Source: Actimicrobium sp047621345
GTDB taxonomy: Bacteria > Pseudomonadota > Gammaproteobacteria > Burkholderiales > Burkholderiaceae_D
Assembly (NCBI GenBank): GCA_047621345.1
Contig: JBLHLW010000001.1
Location: 1 to 64,000, forward strand
DNA: 64,000 bases
Reading direction: 5' to 3'
The first letter of the stretch is position 1. The number at the start of each line of letters is the position of its first letter. The notes below the pieces were generated by a model, which saw nothing but the letters and a program-made list of their open reading frames with translations, was not told where the DNA came from and ran no database searches. The position numbers were made by a program, and so were the translations under genes. Shown here in pieces: positions 55,424 to 64,000 of the stretch.

Positions 55424-56218
55424 ATGCATATCAACCTGACCCATAAAACCGCACTGATTTCCGGCTCGACCGGCGGCATCGGCTTTGCCATCGCTGCTGG
55501 TCTGGCCGAGTCCGGCGCCAGCGTGATCCTGAACGGACGCACACAGGCCTCCGTCGATGCCGCCATTGCCGCACTCAAGGCTCGTTTGCCTGCTGCCACC
55601 GTACGTGGTGTGGCGGCTGACCTCGGTACGGCCGAAGGTTGCGCGACGCTGTTCGCGGCCGAGCCGCACGCGGACATCCTCGTCAACAACCTCGGCATCT
55701 ATGGCGTGAAGGATTTTTTCGACATCGGGGATGATGACTGGACCCGGTTTTATGAGGTCAACGTGCTGTCCGGCGTGCGCTTGTCGCGGGCCTATGCGCC
55801 TGCCATGGTGCAACTGGGTTGGGGTCGCATCGTCTTCATTTCGTCGGAGTCCGGCCTCAATATTCCGCCCGACATGATCCACTACGGATTTACCAAAACG
55901 GCCAACCTGTCGGTCTCGCGCGGTCTGGCCAAACGTCTGGCTGGCTCCGGCGTGACCGTCAATGCTGTCTTGCCGGGGCCGACCTTGTCGGACGGATTGG
56001 CCGATGCCTTTAGCGAAGCCGCCGCAAAAGCCGGACAGACGATCGAACAGGTCGCCACCGCTTTCGTCAAAGCCAAGCGACCAAGCTCGATTATCGGGCG
56101 CGCAGCCTCGGTTGAGGAAGTGGCCAACATGGTTGTTTATGTCTGCTCGCAGCAAGCCTCGGCCACCACAGGCGCTGCATTGCGCGTCGACGGTGGTACG
56201 GTCGATACGATAGCCTGA
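55424..56218 (+). CDS. Short-chain dehydrogenase/reductase (SDR)
   Basis: 264 residues, ATG 55424 with GGAG upstream. Nucleotide-binding SGSTGGIGFAIAAGLAESGA, NNLGIYGVK, catalytic SSESGLNIPPDMIHYGFTKT (Ser, Tyr-x3-Lys) and the PGPTLSDG turn all fit classical SDRs of about 250 residues. C-terminus ATTGAALRVDGGTVDTIA is typical. Substrate unknown. A hairpin with GGGGTGCAGT arms lies just downstream and probably ends this transcript. Confidence 0.93.
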   Translation: MHINLTHKTALISGSTGGIGFAIAAGLAESGASVILNGRTQASVDAAIAALKARLPAATVRGVAADLGTAEGCATLFAAEPHADILVNNLGIYGVKDFFDIGDDDWTRFYEVNVLSGVRLSRAYAPAMVQLGWGRIVFISSESGLNIPPDMIHYGFTKTANLSVSRGLAKRLAGSGVTVNAVLPGPTLSDGLADAFSEAAAKAGQTIEQVATAFVKAKRPSSIIGRAASVEEVANMVVYVCSQQASATTGAALRVDGGTVDTIA

Positions 56219-56326
56219 CCATTACTGGTATGATCGCGACGCTGCGGCCTGATCGGCGAATAAGCGGGGTCGGTTTTTGCAGCGTATCTGCGTGGATAAG
56301 CCTGTGAGTCGTTGAGCCGGGCCGGG

Positions 56327-56358
56327 CGGGGTGCAGTGCACATGTGTACTGCACCCCG
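56327..56358. terminator. Hairpin after the SDR gene
   Basis: Inverted repeat with arms ggggtgcagt (from 56328) and actgcacccc (to 56357), flanked by GC-rich sequence, in the gap between the SDR and the DUF1345 gene. There is no clear run of T afterwards, so it may be a weak or bidirectional terminator. Confidence 0.45.
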
Positions 56359-56398
56359 CGCTTCAAATAATTGTTCCGACCATGACCCTCACTAATTG

Positions 56399-57046
56399 AT
56401 GCGCCAAATATTTCATTCTCATCCGCGGTTAGTTGTAGCCGTCGCTGTTGGGTTGGTTGTGGGTGCCTTGGTACCTCAATCATGGCGGGTAGTAACACGA
56501 CTGCTGGCGGGATGGAATGTCATTGCCTGGCTCTATCTGGGGCAGATGGCGTGGCTGATGGCGACGGCCAGTCGAACGCGGGTGCGCGAGATTGCTGAAC
56601 GCGAGGATAACAACGCGGCGGTAGTTCTGGCGATCCTGTCGGTTGCCGCAGCACTAAGCCTGGTGGCGATCGTGCTCGAACTATCGTCGTCGAGAGGTTT
56701 GTCGGACACGCAAAAATTTGTGCACTACGCATTTACAGCGATGACCGTCGTCGGTTCGTGGCTACTGGTGGGTACTACTTATACCGTGCACTATGCACGC
56801 CTGTTTTACCTGTCGCCGGTGAAACAGCGTGCTCTGCGTTTTCCTGAAGATGAATTGCATCCCGGCTATGCGGATTTCCTGTATTTCGCCTTTACCATTG
56901 CGGTCGCTGCGCAGACCTCGGACGTGCTGGTGATGTCGCCGTCGATCCGCAAGGCAGTGCTGGCACAGTCGGTGCTCAGTTTCGTGTTCAATGCCGCCAT
57001 TATTGGCTTGTCGATCAATATTGCGGCAAGTCTGGTCGGTAACTGA
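56399..57046 (+). CDS. DUF1345 integral membrane protein
   Basis: About 215 residues from ATG 56399. Four or five membrane segments (VVAVAVGLVVGALVP, LLAGWNVIAWLYLGQMAWLM, AVVLAILSVAAALSLVAIVLE, VVGSWLLVGTTYTVHYARLF, AVLAQSVLSFVFNAAIIGLS). YADFLYFAFTIAVAAQTSDV is the characteristic DUF1345 block. Function is unknown. Followed at 75 bases by the AI-2E-family gene in the same direction. Confidence 0.9.
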   Translation: MRQIFHSHPRLVVAVAVGLVVGALVPQSWRVVTRLLAGWNVIAWLYLGQMAWLMATASRTRVREIAEREDNNAAVVLAILSVAAALSLVAIVLELSSSRGLSDTQKFVHYAFTAMTVVGSWLLVGTTYTVHYARLFYLSPVKQRALRFPEDELHPGYADFLYFAFTIAVAAQTSDVLVMSPSIRKAVLAQSVLSFVFNAAIIGLSINIAASLVGN

Positions 57047-57121
57047 CGCACTGAGTGACTCCGTGCGTCACGCAATTTTTCTGGTACTCGTGCACCTGTT
57101 CTTGATGAAGCGGATAACACC

Positions 57122-58189
57122 ATGTTTGGTTTTGATAAGCGTATTGCCCGTGTCGTCTGGACCTGCTCGCTGGTAGCCTTTCTCCTGTTTGCCGCTTATT
57201 CGGTGCGCTCGACCCTGCTAGTTGTGGTCTTCGCGATTTTTTTTAGTTATCTGTTGTATCCACTGGTTGAGTTGATCGAACGCTTCAAGCCAGCTCGTGT
57301 GCCGCGCACGGTATCGATCGGTATTGTCTTCATTTTTGCTGTTCTGGCGTTTGGTGCTGCCGGCGCGCTATTCGGCTCGACCATCACCGACGAGGCGATG
57401 CGCCTGAGTCAGCAACTGCCGACACTACTTGATCCCGCCAATATATCGGCACGGGTGCCGTTGCCGGATTTCTTGGAGCCGCAACGGGCACGCATACTGG
57501 TTTTCGTCACCGAGCAAGTTCAAGCCGGTACCGGTCAAGCGTTGCCGATGGCACAACGGTTAGGGCTGGGAGTGATGCATGCGGCCACTAATCTCATTTA
57601 TCTGATCTTGATCCCGGTGCTCAGTTTTTTGCTGATCAAGGAAGCGCCGCTGCTGCGAGCTGAATTCATGTCGTCGCTGAGGGCGGCCAGCGCGCCATTG
57701 TGGCGCGGCATTCTAGACGATCTTGACGTGCTGCTGTCCAAATATGTTCGTGCACTACTCTTGCTATCGATGGCTACCTTCACCGTCTATAGTCTGGTGT
57801 TTTCGGCGATGGGCGTCCCGTATTCATTGTTGCTGGCCGGCGTTGCCGGACTGCTCGAAGTGATTCCATTCGTCGGACCGCTGTCGGCGGTGGTCATCAT
57901 TCTGTGTGTGTCGGCTTTCAGTGATTTTTCGCATTTGCTCTGGCTGCTGATTTTTATTATTGCGTACCGGATGTTTCAGGATTACGTTCTCAACCCTATG
58001 CTGATGAGTGAAGGCGTCGAGGTGTCGCCGCTACTAATCATCGTCGGTTTGCTGGCCGGAGACGAACTGGCCGGCGTGACCGGGATTTTCTTGTCAGTAC
58101 CGGTGCTGGCCGCCATTAAAATTCTTTTTGTTCGGGTGCGTTCGTCGCCTCGCTTAATTGACAGGACTTCCAATGCAAGCCACGGATAA
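57122..58189 (+). CDS. AI-2E-family transporter
   Basis: 355 residues. Seven to eight hydrophobic segments. VVVFAIFFSYLLYPLVELIE, LIYLILIPVLSFLLIKEAPL, YSLLLAGVAGLLEVIPFVGP and LLIFIIAYRMFQDYVLNPML are typical of the AI-2E/PerM (UPF0118) family. Family members export small molecules, such as autoinducer-2 or Na+. The substrate here is unknown. Its end overlaps the thioredoxin start by 17 bases, so they may be co-translated. Confidence 0.92.
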   Translation: MFGFDKRIARVVWTCSLVAFLLFAAYSVRSTLLVVVFAIFFSYLLYPLVELIERFKPARVPRTVSIGIVFIFAVLAFGAAGALFGSTITDEAMRLSQQLPTLLDPANISARVPLPDFLEPQRARILVFVTEQVQAGTGQALPMAQRLGLGVMHAATNLIYLILIPVLSFLLIKEAPLLRAEFMSSLRAASAPLWRGILDDLDVLLSKYVRALLLLSMATFTVYSLVFSAMGVPYSLLLAGVAGLLEVIPFVGPLSAVVIILCVSAFSDFSHLLWLLIFIIAYRMFQDYVLNPMLMSEGVEVSPLLIIVGLLAGDELAGVTGIFLSVPVLAAIKILFVRVRSSPRLIDRTSNASHG

Positions 58190-58505
58190 ATTTAATCCCG
58201 CCGAGCTGCCCCGCAGCGACATTGATGCGCTCGCTGGTGTCGCCGTCATCGAATTCGGTACCGACTGGTGTGGCCACTGTCAGGCCGCCGAACCCTTGCT
58301 GGCTACTGTACTGGCCAGTTATCCGCAAGTCCGGCTGCTCAAGGTCGAGGACGGCAAAGGACGCAAGCTGGGCCGCTCGTATGGCGTGACTTTGTGGCCG
58401 ACGTTAATTTTTCTGATCGATGGTGTCGAAGTCACGCGACAGGTGCGCCCGGTAGACATCGATGACTTGGCGCAAGCGATGGCGCTGGTTGTCCCGCTGT
58501 CCTGA
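58173..58505 (+). CDS. Thioredoxin-like protein with a WCGHC site
   Basis: About 110 residues from ATG 58173 (MQATDKF). Trx fold: VIEFGTDWCGHCQAAEPLL with active site W32-C33-G34-H35-C36, then YGVTLWPTLIFLIDG with a cis-Pro loop (WP-T). The CGHC dipeptide is as in protein disulfide isomerases and raises the redox potential compared with CGPC. No signal peptide, so cytoplasmic. It is transcribed in line with the AI-2E gene and overlaps it. Confidence 0.9.
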   Translation: MQATDKFNPAELPRSDIDALAGVAVIEFGTDWCGHCQAAEPLLATVLASYPQVRLLKVEDGKGRKLGRSYGVTLWPTLIFLIDGVEVTRQVRPVDIDDLAQAMALVVPLS

Positions 58506-58693
58506 ACGGCTAATTTGAACACCTGTTTGTGGTGACTTTTCAGTACGTTATTGATGCTGCTTAAATGCCCGCAGTATTTAGTGTTTCTTCATTCCTCCTC
58601 GCCCTACAATTCTCGCCACGATTGATGCCAGTCGCCCATTTGCATGGGTGGTGTTGCGCATCCTGTTCCGATTTTTGTGTTGAGGAGTGTCAC

Positions 58694-60454
58694 TTGTTCA
58701 CACCACGCTTCACGCTGGGCCCCGTCTTGTCCTTTCGCGGGTGCGGCGATGATGGTCAATGGCGCGTTACCGCACTGATCGGACTCGGTGCGGACGACGA
58801 TGTCCCTTTTTTGCGACTAGAACAGCAACGCTGCAAGCCACCGACGCTGCTGTACGGCAGCAGCAAGCAAAAATTTTTACGTTATGACCTCAGTTGTCCG
58901 CTCCAACAGCAAGAGCGTGAAGTCAGCTTTGGTCTCACCGATGGCGGACCGACCTGGCATTTCACGGTGCCCGGAATTGGGCAGGCGCCACATATGGCCT
59001 ATGTCTCCTGCAACGGATTTTCGGACCCGAACGTCATGCGCAAACTGGTCCGCCCAGCCAATGCAGTCTGGGCCGACTTGCTGGATAGCCACGACCCAGC
59101 CCTGCGCTGCAAGGAGACGGTGCTTGACAAGGAGCAGTTGTGGCACGAGACACGGTTACAACAGCATCAGGTGCAACGCTTCCACTTGTTGCTGATGGGC
59201 GGCGACCAGCTGTATTGCGATTCGATCTGGCAAGATATTCCAGCGCTCAGAGCATGGGTCAGTTTGTCGCGCGACGAACAACTGCTCTACCCGGTTGGCA
59301 AGGCACTTGAGCGTGACATCGAAAACTATTATTTCAACCTCTACGGCGCACGCTGGTTACCGCCATCGCGCCGGGCCTGGGAATCGGCCCGTCCAAACCG
59401 CGATGGCGCCGATGCGCTGGCCCGCATCCCGACTGTGATGATGTGGGATGACCACGATATTTTCGATGGCTGGGGTTCTTACAGTCCGGAGATGCAGCAC
59501 AGTCCGGTATTACGCACGCTGTTCCAGTGTGCAAGACAAGCATTCTGGGTCTGCCAGTTACAACATGCACTGGTTGATTTGCCGCCGTTGCCAGAACCGG
59601 TCCATATTGTGACCGGTAAAGCGCCAGCCGTTGCGCCACGCGACCCGCTTTATACGCCGGTGCCCTGGACTACGCATTTGCAGCACGATCCGCTGGCCTT
59701 GCCGCTGCTCGATGGTCAGCCGGGATTTACGTACGCGTTTCGTCTTGGATCGATCGCGCTGGTTGTGCCTGATTTGCGTAGTGAACGTTCGCGCACGCAA
59801 GTGATGGGGTCCGCCACTTGGGGTGCGCTGCAGCGCTGGCTCGCGACGCTTGGCGATGCCTCTACTGCGCTCGCGTGCCGGTACTTGCTGCTGATGTCCT
59901 CGGTGCCGGTTGTCCACCCGAAACTGACTCTGGTGGCGGGGTTGGCTGGCTTGCTGGGAAGCGATAATGTCCTCGACAGCAATGCCGACGACCTCAAGGA
60001 TCAGTGGTCCGACGATGACCACGAAGGGGAGCGCAAGCGCCTGCTGCAAACCCTGACCGACTTGTCCGAGGAACACAAGGTACGGGTTGCAATCTTGTCG
60101 GGGGATGTGCATGTGGCAGCTTGGGGTCTTGCCTATCGGCGTGACGTTGCACCGACCGAGAATTGGAGCCGGATTTACCAGTTCACTTCATCGGCAGTGG
60201 TGCATCCGTCGCTGGTGGGTTTGCTCGATAAATTATTCCTTGCTTATCTGAATAATGCGGCTGGCCAGGTCCAGCAGATCGACGCTCAGCATCAGATTGA
60301 GATGATGCGTTTTCCCGGTCACAATCAATTCATGATGGCAGCACGCAACTGGCTCGCCATCGAAGTCGACCCGACGGCAAACGGCAAGCTGTGGTTTACA
60401 TGGCGTTGTGAAAAGGAGCAGGTGTTTTCGAATCATCTACAAGCGCTCGGATAA
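58694..60454 (+). CDS. PhoD-like phosphatase (metallophosphoesterase-type)
   Basis: About 586 residues from TTG 58694, chosen because GAGGAG lies 6 bases upstream. The 43 extra upstream codons (from 58565) are not family-like. LLLMGGDQLYCDSIWQDIPA, IPTVMMWDDHDIFDGWGSYS and LSGDVHVAAWGLAYRR are the metal-site blocks of PhoD-type alkaline phosphatase/phosphodiesterases. There is no signal peptide in the chosen start, so a cytoplasmic or otherwise exported form cannot be decided. Substrate unknown. Confidence 0.88.
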   Translation: MFTPRFTLGPVLSFRGCGDDGQWRVTALIGLGADDDVPFLRLEQQRCKPPTLLYGSSKQKFLRYDLSCPLQQQEREVSFGLTDGGPTWHFTVPGIGQAPHMAYVSCNGFSDPNVMRKLVRPANAVWADLLDSHDPALRCKETVLDKEQLWHETRLQQHQVQRFHLLLMGGDQLYCDSIWQDIPALRAWVSLSRDEQLLYPVGKALERDIENYYFNLYGARWLPPSRRAWESARPNRDGADALARIPTVMMWDDHDIFDGWGSYSPEMQHSPVLRTLFQCARQAFWVCQLQHALVDLPPLPEPVHIVTGKAPAVAPRDPLYTPVPWTTHLQHDPLALPLLDGQPGFTYAFRLGSIALVVPDLRSERSRTQVMGSATWGALQRWLATLGDASTALACRYLLLMSSVPVVHPKLTLVAGLAGLLGSDNVLDSNADDLKDQWSDDDHEGERKRLLQTLTDLSEEHKVRVAILSGDVHVAAWGLAYRRDVAPTENWSRIYQFTSSAVVHPSLVGLLDKLFLAYLNNAAGQVQQIDAQHQIEMMRFPGHNQFMMAARNWLAIEVDPTANGKLWFTWRCEKEQVFSNHLQALG

Positions 60455-60643
60455 ATCTGGCGAGTGCCGCCGCGTTGGATCTGTGCAAGTGGAGCGCGAC
60501 GAAATAACTGTTGTTATTTAGAAATTTCATGTGGTGACTTAATTGCTATGCGTGCTGGCTCGCACAGCGTCTGTTGTGCTTGCGCGATGATGGCAAACGG
60601 TCAGGCGTGCTTCGTGCGCCTGCGTTCTTCTCGATAAGCACAC

Positions 60644-62122
60644 ATGACAATCACGCCATTTTTATTTGCCGACCGGCTTATCCGGCACGGCAGCGCAGCC
60701 CTGACGCTAGCAAGTCTGTCCGGTGCCAGCGCGCAAGTTATTGATCGCGCCAGCGGTCAGGGTGCGATGGCGCGTCCTGACGTGCCCCGCTCCGAACTGC
60801 CCGATCTCGGTGGGCCGGCCGCCGCTGCCGTACCCACGAAAGATTACGTGCTACCGGCGCTGGAAATCATCGGTTTTGATGTCATCCTGAATCGCTTGAA
60901 CCATCGGTTCGACAAGACGACCACTGACTACAACGTCACTGTGCCGACCATCAAGCGCAATATCAGTAGCAGTTGGGTCGTTGATAACGATCCCTACAAC
61001 ACCAATCAGATCTTGCATCCTTATCAGGGAGCGATGTATCACGGCTTTGCCCGCTCAACCGGCATGAATTACTGGGAGTCGCTCGGCTATACTTTTGCCG
61101 GTAGTGTCTTCTGGGAAGTCTTCGGCGAAGCGACCCGGCCCTCACGCAATGACCAGATTGCCAGTGGCATTGCCGGCAGTTTCCTCGGCGAATCGCTGTT
61201 CCGCTTGTCGAGCCTGGTGCTGGAGAACGGGAGCGGATTGCCATCGAACTTGCGCGAAGTGGCGGCAGCGGCCATCTCGCCTCCGACTGGTTTCAACCGA
61301 CTGGCCTTCGGCAATCGTTTCGATGGAATTTTTGCCAGCAACAATCCGGCCTATTACGGTCGCTTGCAAGTCGGGGCGAGTAACGCCACCCAGTCCGTAC
61401 TTGGGCCATCGGTTCAGGAAAAACGTACTGAGGTTCTTGCCAACTTTGCCATCGACTACGGTTTGCCGGGAAAGAACGGCTATCGCTACGACCGGCCATT
61501 TGATTACTTCAATCTCGAGGCTACCGCGTCGACCGGCAGCGGGGTTGAAAGCGTCCATAATCGCGGCCTGCTGATCGGACAGAAATACGAATTGGGCAAT
61601 GACTACCGGGGTATCTGGGGCTTGTACGGAAGCTACGATTACATCGCACCGCAATTATTCCGGGTTTCAAGCACCGCCTTGTCGCTCGGTTCTACCGCGC
61701 AATGGTGGCTATCAAACTCGGTTGCGCTGCAGGGTACTGCCACCGCCGGCATCGGCTATGCCGCAGCTGGCAGCGTGCGCACGGTGGGCGAGCGGGACTA
61801 CAACTATGGCGTCGCGCCGCAGGCATTGCTGTCGCTCCATATGATTCTGGCGGACGCTGCCGCCGTGTCATTGACGGTGCGCGAATATTTCGTCAGCAAT
61901 GTCGCTGCTGCCAGCCGTGGCGGTCACGAAAATATCATTCGCGCGGATGTCTCGGGCATTTGGCGCGTCTACAAACAGCATGCCGTCACGCTGAAGTACC
62001 TGTGGTCGCGCCGCGATGCGGCGTTTCCCGGGGTTGGTGACCAAACGCAAAGTCGCGCGACTGTCGGCGTTTATTACACGCTACTGGCCAAGGATGGATT
62101 CGGTGGTGTTGACTGGCGCTGA
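60644..62122 (+). CDS. DUF3943 outer-membrane-like protein
   Basis: 492 residues, with a signal peptide-like N-terminus (about 1-31, ending SGASAQ). GAMYHGFARSTGMNYWESLG, YTFAGSVFWEVFGEATRPSR and IAGSFLGESLFRLSSLVLEN are the DUF3943 core. The C-terminal half is beta-strand rich with alternating polarity (LFRVSSTALSLGSTAQWWLS, VTLKYLWSRRDAAFPG), as in outer-membrane barrels, and ends with FGGVDWR. It is probably an outer-membrane barrel protein of unknown function. Confidence 0.8.
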   Translation: MTITPFLFADRLIRHGSAALTLASLSGASAQVIDRASGQGAMARPDVPRSELPDLGGPAAAAVPTKDYVLPALEIIGFDVILNRLNHRFDKTTTDYNVTVPTIKRNISSSWVVDNDPYNTNQILHPYQGAMYHGFARSTGMNYWESLGYTFAGSVFWEVFGEATRPSRNDQIASGIAGSFLGESLFRLSSLVLENGSGLPSNLREVAAAAISPPTGFNRLAFGNRFDGIFASNNPAYYGRLQVGASNATQSVLGPSVQEKRTEVLANFAIDYGLPGKNGYRYDRPFDYFNLEATASTGSGVESVHNRGLLIGQKYELGNDYRGIWGLYGSYDYIAPQLFRVSSTALSLGSTAQWWLSNSVALQGTATAGIGYAAAGSVRTVGERDYNYGVAPQALLSLHMILADAAAVSLTVREYFVSNVAAASRGGHENIIRADVSGIWRVYKQHAVTLKYLWSRRDAAFPGVGDQTQSRATVGVYYTLLAKDGFGGVDWR

Positions 62123-62327
62123 CAGGTCCGATTGTCATCGTGCAATGGTCCGGTCGACCGATGCGGATCACGTTGCTGACCAGAACCGGCACATACCGCT
62201 AAGCCAGTAGTAACGCGCAGGCCGGCCACTAACAGGAGGCATCCGATTCAGCCGCGATACTGCTTGGAGTTAGCAGATCGGAATCGTTGTGACACCAGAG
62301 GTAGCCAAGTGGGGTTGTCAGGGCGGA

Positions 62328-62954
62328 TCAGTTTTCGGCGAGAGTACTATAAAACACGTAGTCAACGGGTGTTCCGGTCGCCACGCAGCCTGTGTACCGG
62401 CCGAATGACTCCTTGCTCATCTTCCCGCTCAGGGAGGTGCTAGTAAGGATCAACGCTTCAGGCGGAATCGCCTCGACGCCGTACAGTTGGAGGTTAATCT
62501 GCGAACAAACACCCAACTTCAATCCGTGAACAAAGGCGACGGTTGCGGCCTTGCCGGTACCTACGCCGGGGATCTTCACGGTTCTGCTGATCTGCCAGAT
62601 AGGTGGCTTTACAGCCGCAGGTAAATCAAATGCCTTTAATGGCGGATCCTGCTTGGTACCGTAACTCTTTTTTGGATCGAACAGGCCGACATTAGCAGTA
62701 ACATCCAGTACAGCGTCTTGCGCTCTTCCACCGTCGAAGATATAGCGGTTGTAAGCATCACGGTGTTCGGCACTTTGCTTGAGTAGAGCAGCGCTCACTA
62801 ACTGTGTGTTCGCCCGGGCGAATACTTCCGGATTGACCCGGCTGTCATAAACAAGTGCGGCCCCAGCCAGTACGATCAGTGCAACCGTAAAAAGGAAGAC
62901 AGCTACCCTGGTACTACGTTTCCTGAAAAAGTGCTGCTGCGTTGAGGTCTCCAT
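62328..62954 (-). CDS. Membrane-anchored hypothetical protein
   Basis: About 208 residues from ATG 62954 (METSTQQHFF; GGAG 7 bases upstream). One membrane segment near the N-terminus (VAVFLFTVALIVLAGAALVY, about 18-38), the rest periplasmic. The stretch VNPEVFARANTQLVSAALLK and TANVGLFDPKKSYGTKQDPP are not recognised. It contains two cysteines (GVCSQINLQLYGVEA, TGCVATGTPVDYVFYS) that could form a disulfide. It is the second gene of a two-gene unit with the parvulin-like gene upstream. Function unknown. Confidence 0.6.
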   Translation of the reverse strand: METSTQQHFFRKRSTRVAVFLFTVALIVLAGAALVYDSRVNPEVFARANTQLVSAALLKQSAEHRDAYNRYIFDGGRAQDAVLDVTANVGLFDPKKSYGTKQDPPLKAFDLPAAVKPPIWQISRTVKIPGVGTGKAATVAFVHGLKLGVCSQINLQLYGVEAIPPEALILTSTSLSGKMSKESFGRYTGCVATGTPVDYVFYSTLAEN

Positions 62955-62995
62955 GATCGCGCTCCAGTGACGATTGGGGAAATTGGGCACGCTAA

Positions 62996-63826
62996 TTAGC
63001 TGCGTAATTCGATTTTTGCCGTTGCTCTGCGTGCCTTGATGTCGGCATTGAGGCGCTCTGCCACCAGCGAGTCCTTGATTTCGTCTTCGAGCTTGACCAG
63101 TTCTGGTTTTGGACTGGTCTTGATGTCTTCGACGTACAGCACCAGTACCCCTTCATGCACCGTGACCGGCTGCAAACACGTTCCGGCCTTCAGTTTCTTG
63201 ATGGCCGCACCTAGTCCGTGCGGCACTTCGGCCAGCGTGACGTAATGCTCGCCACCCTTCCTGAGCCATGTCAGCTTGGCGAGGGCTTCTTTCTTGCCAC
63301 GACTGATACCGTCAAAGACGTCTTGCGTTTTCTTGCCATCGACGGAGATAAATAGTTTCAACTTGTAGGTGGTGAAGTCCTCATCCTTGAGGCGCTTGTC
63401 GTAGAAGAGCTTGATGTCAGTCGCAGTCACACCGTTACGTACCTCGATGGAGCGCTGAGAGAAGAAGACTCCGGCCAGTACTTCATTGCGAGCGCTCTGC
63501 ATGGCAGTCTCGGCCACATGTCGATATAGCTTATTGGCATTGTTTGCTGCTACGACCTTGTTGATCGCACGGTCTAGCGCGACGTCTTTGTTGACTCCTG
63601 TATTCATGAAGGGCAGCAGGTCGGCCTCGACGATCTCGGTACCGTCAACGACGGCAACGATGCGGTTGCTGGCTTTTTTGCTATTGCGGCTCTCCAAGTA
63701 CGATTCTTTCGCCGCCGCTGAACGCAGGATTTCGATACCAATAAACGCGGCACTAGCCAGTACCATCGTGGCAATAAGAACGCTGGCGATGAGAGACTTG
63801 TTGCTGCCAAGTGGGGAGGGTGGCAT
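62996..63826 (-). CDS. Membrane-anchored parvulin-like (peptidyl-prolyl isomerase) protein
   Basis: About 276 residues from ATG 63826 (MPPSPLGSNK; AAGGA upstream). One N-terminal membrane anchor (LIASVLIATMVLASAAFIGIEIL). Then ASNRIVAVVDGTEIVEADLL and a helical part (VALDRAINKVVAANNANKLY, AMQSARNEVLAG) like the N-terminal chaperone half of SurA/PpiC-type proteins. A parvulin-like remnant follows: VTATDIKLFYDKRLKDEDFT, YVTLAEVPHGLGAAIKKLKA, LVLYVEDIKTSPKPELVKLE. Parvulin residues are weakly conserved, so a chaperone-only role (as EpsD-like proteins) is plausible. Confidence 0.6.
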   Translation of the reverse strand: MPPSPLGSNKSLIASVLIATMVLASAAFIGIEILRSAAAKESYLESRNSKKASNRIVAVVDGTEIVEADLLPFMNTGVNKDVALDRAINKVVAANNANKLYRHVAETAMQSARNEVLAGVFFSQRSIEVRNGVTATDIKLFYDKRLKDEDFTTYKLKLFISVDGKKTQDVFDGISRGKKEALAKLTWLRKGGEHYVTLAEVPHGLGAAIKKLKAGTCLQPVTVHEGVLVLYVEDIKTSPKPELVKLEDEIKDSLVAERLNADIKARRATAKIELRS

Positions 63827-64000
63827 GGTTATTCCTTGCGAAGAGGGGTAAAAATTACTCATCGACTGACGAGAACGTCACAAGAAGTACGCTGGCTCTG
63901 GCCGATCATGCACGTCACTATTGGCATGCTTCCATCCCGTAGGCACAGTTGGTCCGGCAGTTGTCGTGGGTGCATCAACGAAATAACTGGTTGGCAGTTC
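63827..64000. other. Right edge of window, no gene seen
   Basis: 174 bases after the start of the minus-strand parvulin-like gene. Nothing recognisable. The upstream promoter or neighbour gene of that unit would be here or beyond the window. Confidence 0.5.

Noticed and set aside
1..64000. CRISPR arrays, tRNA and rRNA genes
   Set aside because: No repeat-spacer pattern and no tRNA/rRNA-like sequence was found by eye.

Overview
The window looks like chromosomal DNA of a betaproteobacterium, most likely Burkholderiales and possibly the Oxalobacteraceae. This is an inference from the moderately high GC, the codon usage and the housekeeping set on the right (tail-specific protease Prc, SUI1/YciH, DUF1345, DUF3943, AI-2E exporter). 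No rRNA, tRNA or CRISPR was found to test it.

Left part (2-37634). Almost half of the window is one reading frame that enters from the left edge and stops at 28918, with at least 9639 codons visible. It encodes a modular surface or secreted protein. In order it carries pre-peptidase-like beta modules, 17 CARDB repeats, a PPC and an IPT/TIG-like module, about nine putative-Ig modules, a YD/RHS-like stretch, a type I dockerin, Ig-like modules, a dead zincin domain, a propeller-like region, two tandem HINT domains, a nuclease-like domain, an intact matrixin-type zincin (HExxHxxGxxH), cadherin-like modules, a VVP tandem repeat and a decayed C-terminus. It converges with a periplasmic adaptor gene. 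Divergent from that adaptor is a tight four-gene operon: a TolC-like outer-membrane channel, a GAF-GAF-HlyD membrane protein, a PqqD-like/M50 protease/HlyD fusion, and a shortened SecA-like ATPase. No ABC or RND pump is present. The simplest reading is a non-canonical export and processing machine for the giant protein, in which a SecA paralogue supplies energy and an M50-HlyD fusion is the only multi-pass inner-membrane part. This is the strongest candidate here for an undescribed system.

Middle (37635-46700). This is a mobile-element scrapyard with remnants of an AAA ATPase, a Tn3 transposase N-terminus, an HNH endonuclease, a Tn3 transposase C-terminus next to a group II intron with an internally deleted maturase, and an IS5-type transposase. 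Intact genes lie between them: a secreted M19-like metallohydrolase and two medium-chain dehydrogenases. A third dehydrogenase with its own terminator follows. A perfect 30-bp palindrome with TTTGACT repeats lies beside the Tn3 remnant.

Right part (46660-64000). This is an ordinary chromosomal gene run: flavin-binding PNPOx-like protein, Prc protease, a DNA/RNA nuclease overlapping SUI1, a WGR-like protein, a chemoreceptor with a C-terminal CheR-type pentapeptide, a histidine phosphatase, an SDR, DUF1345, AI-2E transporter plus overlapping thioredoxin, a PhoD-like phosphatase, a DUF3943 protein, and a two-gene unit encoding a membrane-anchored hypothetical and a parvulin-like protein.
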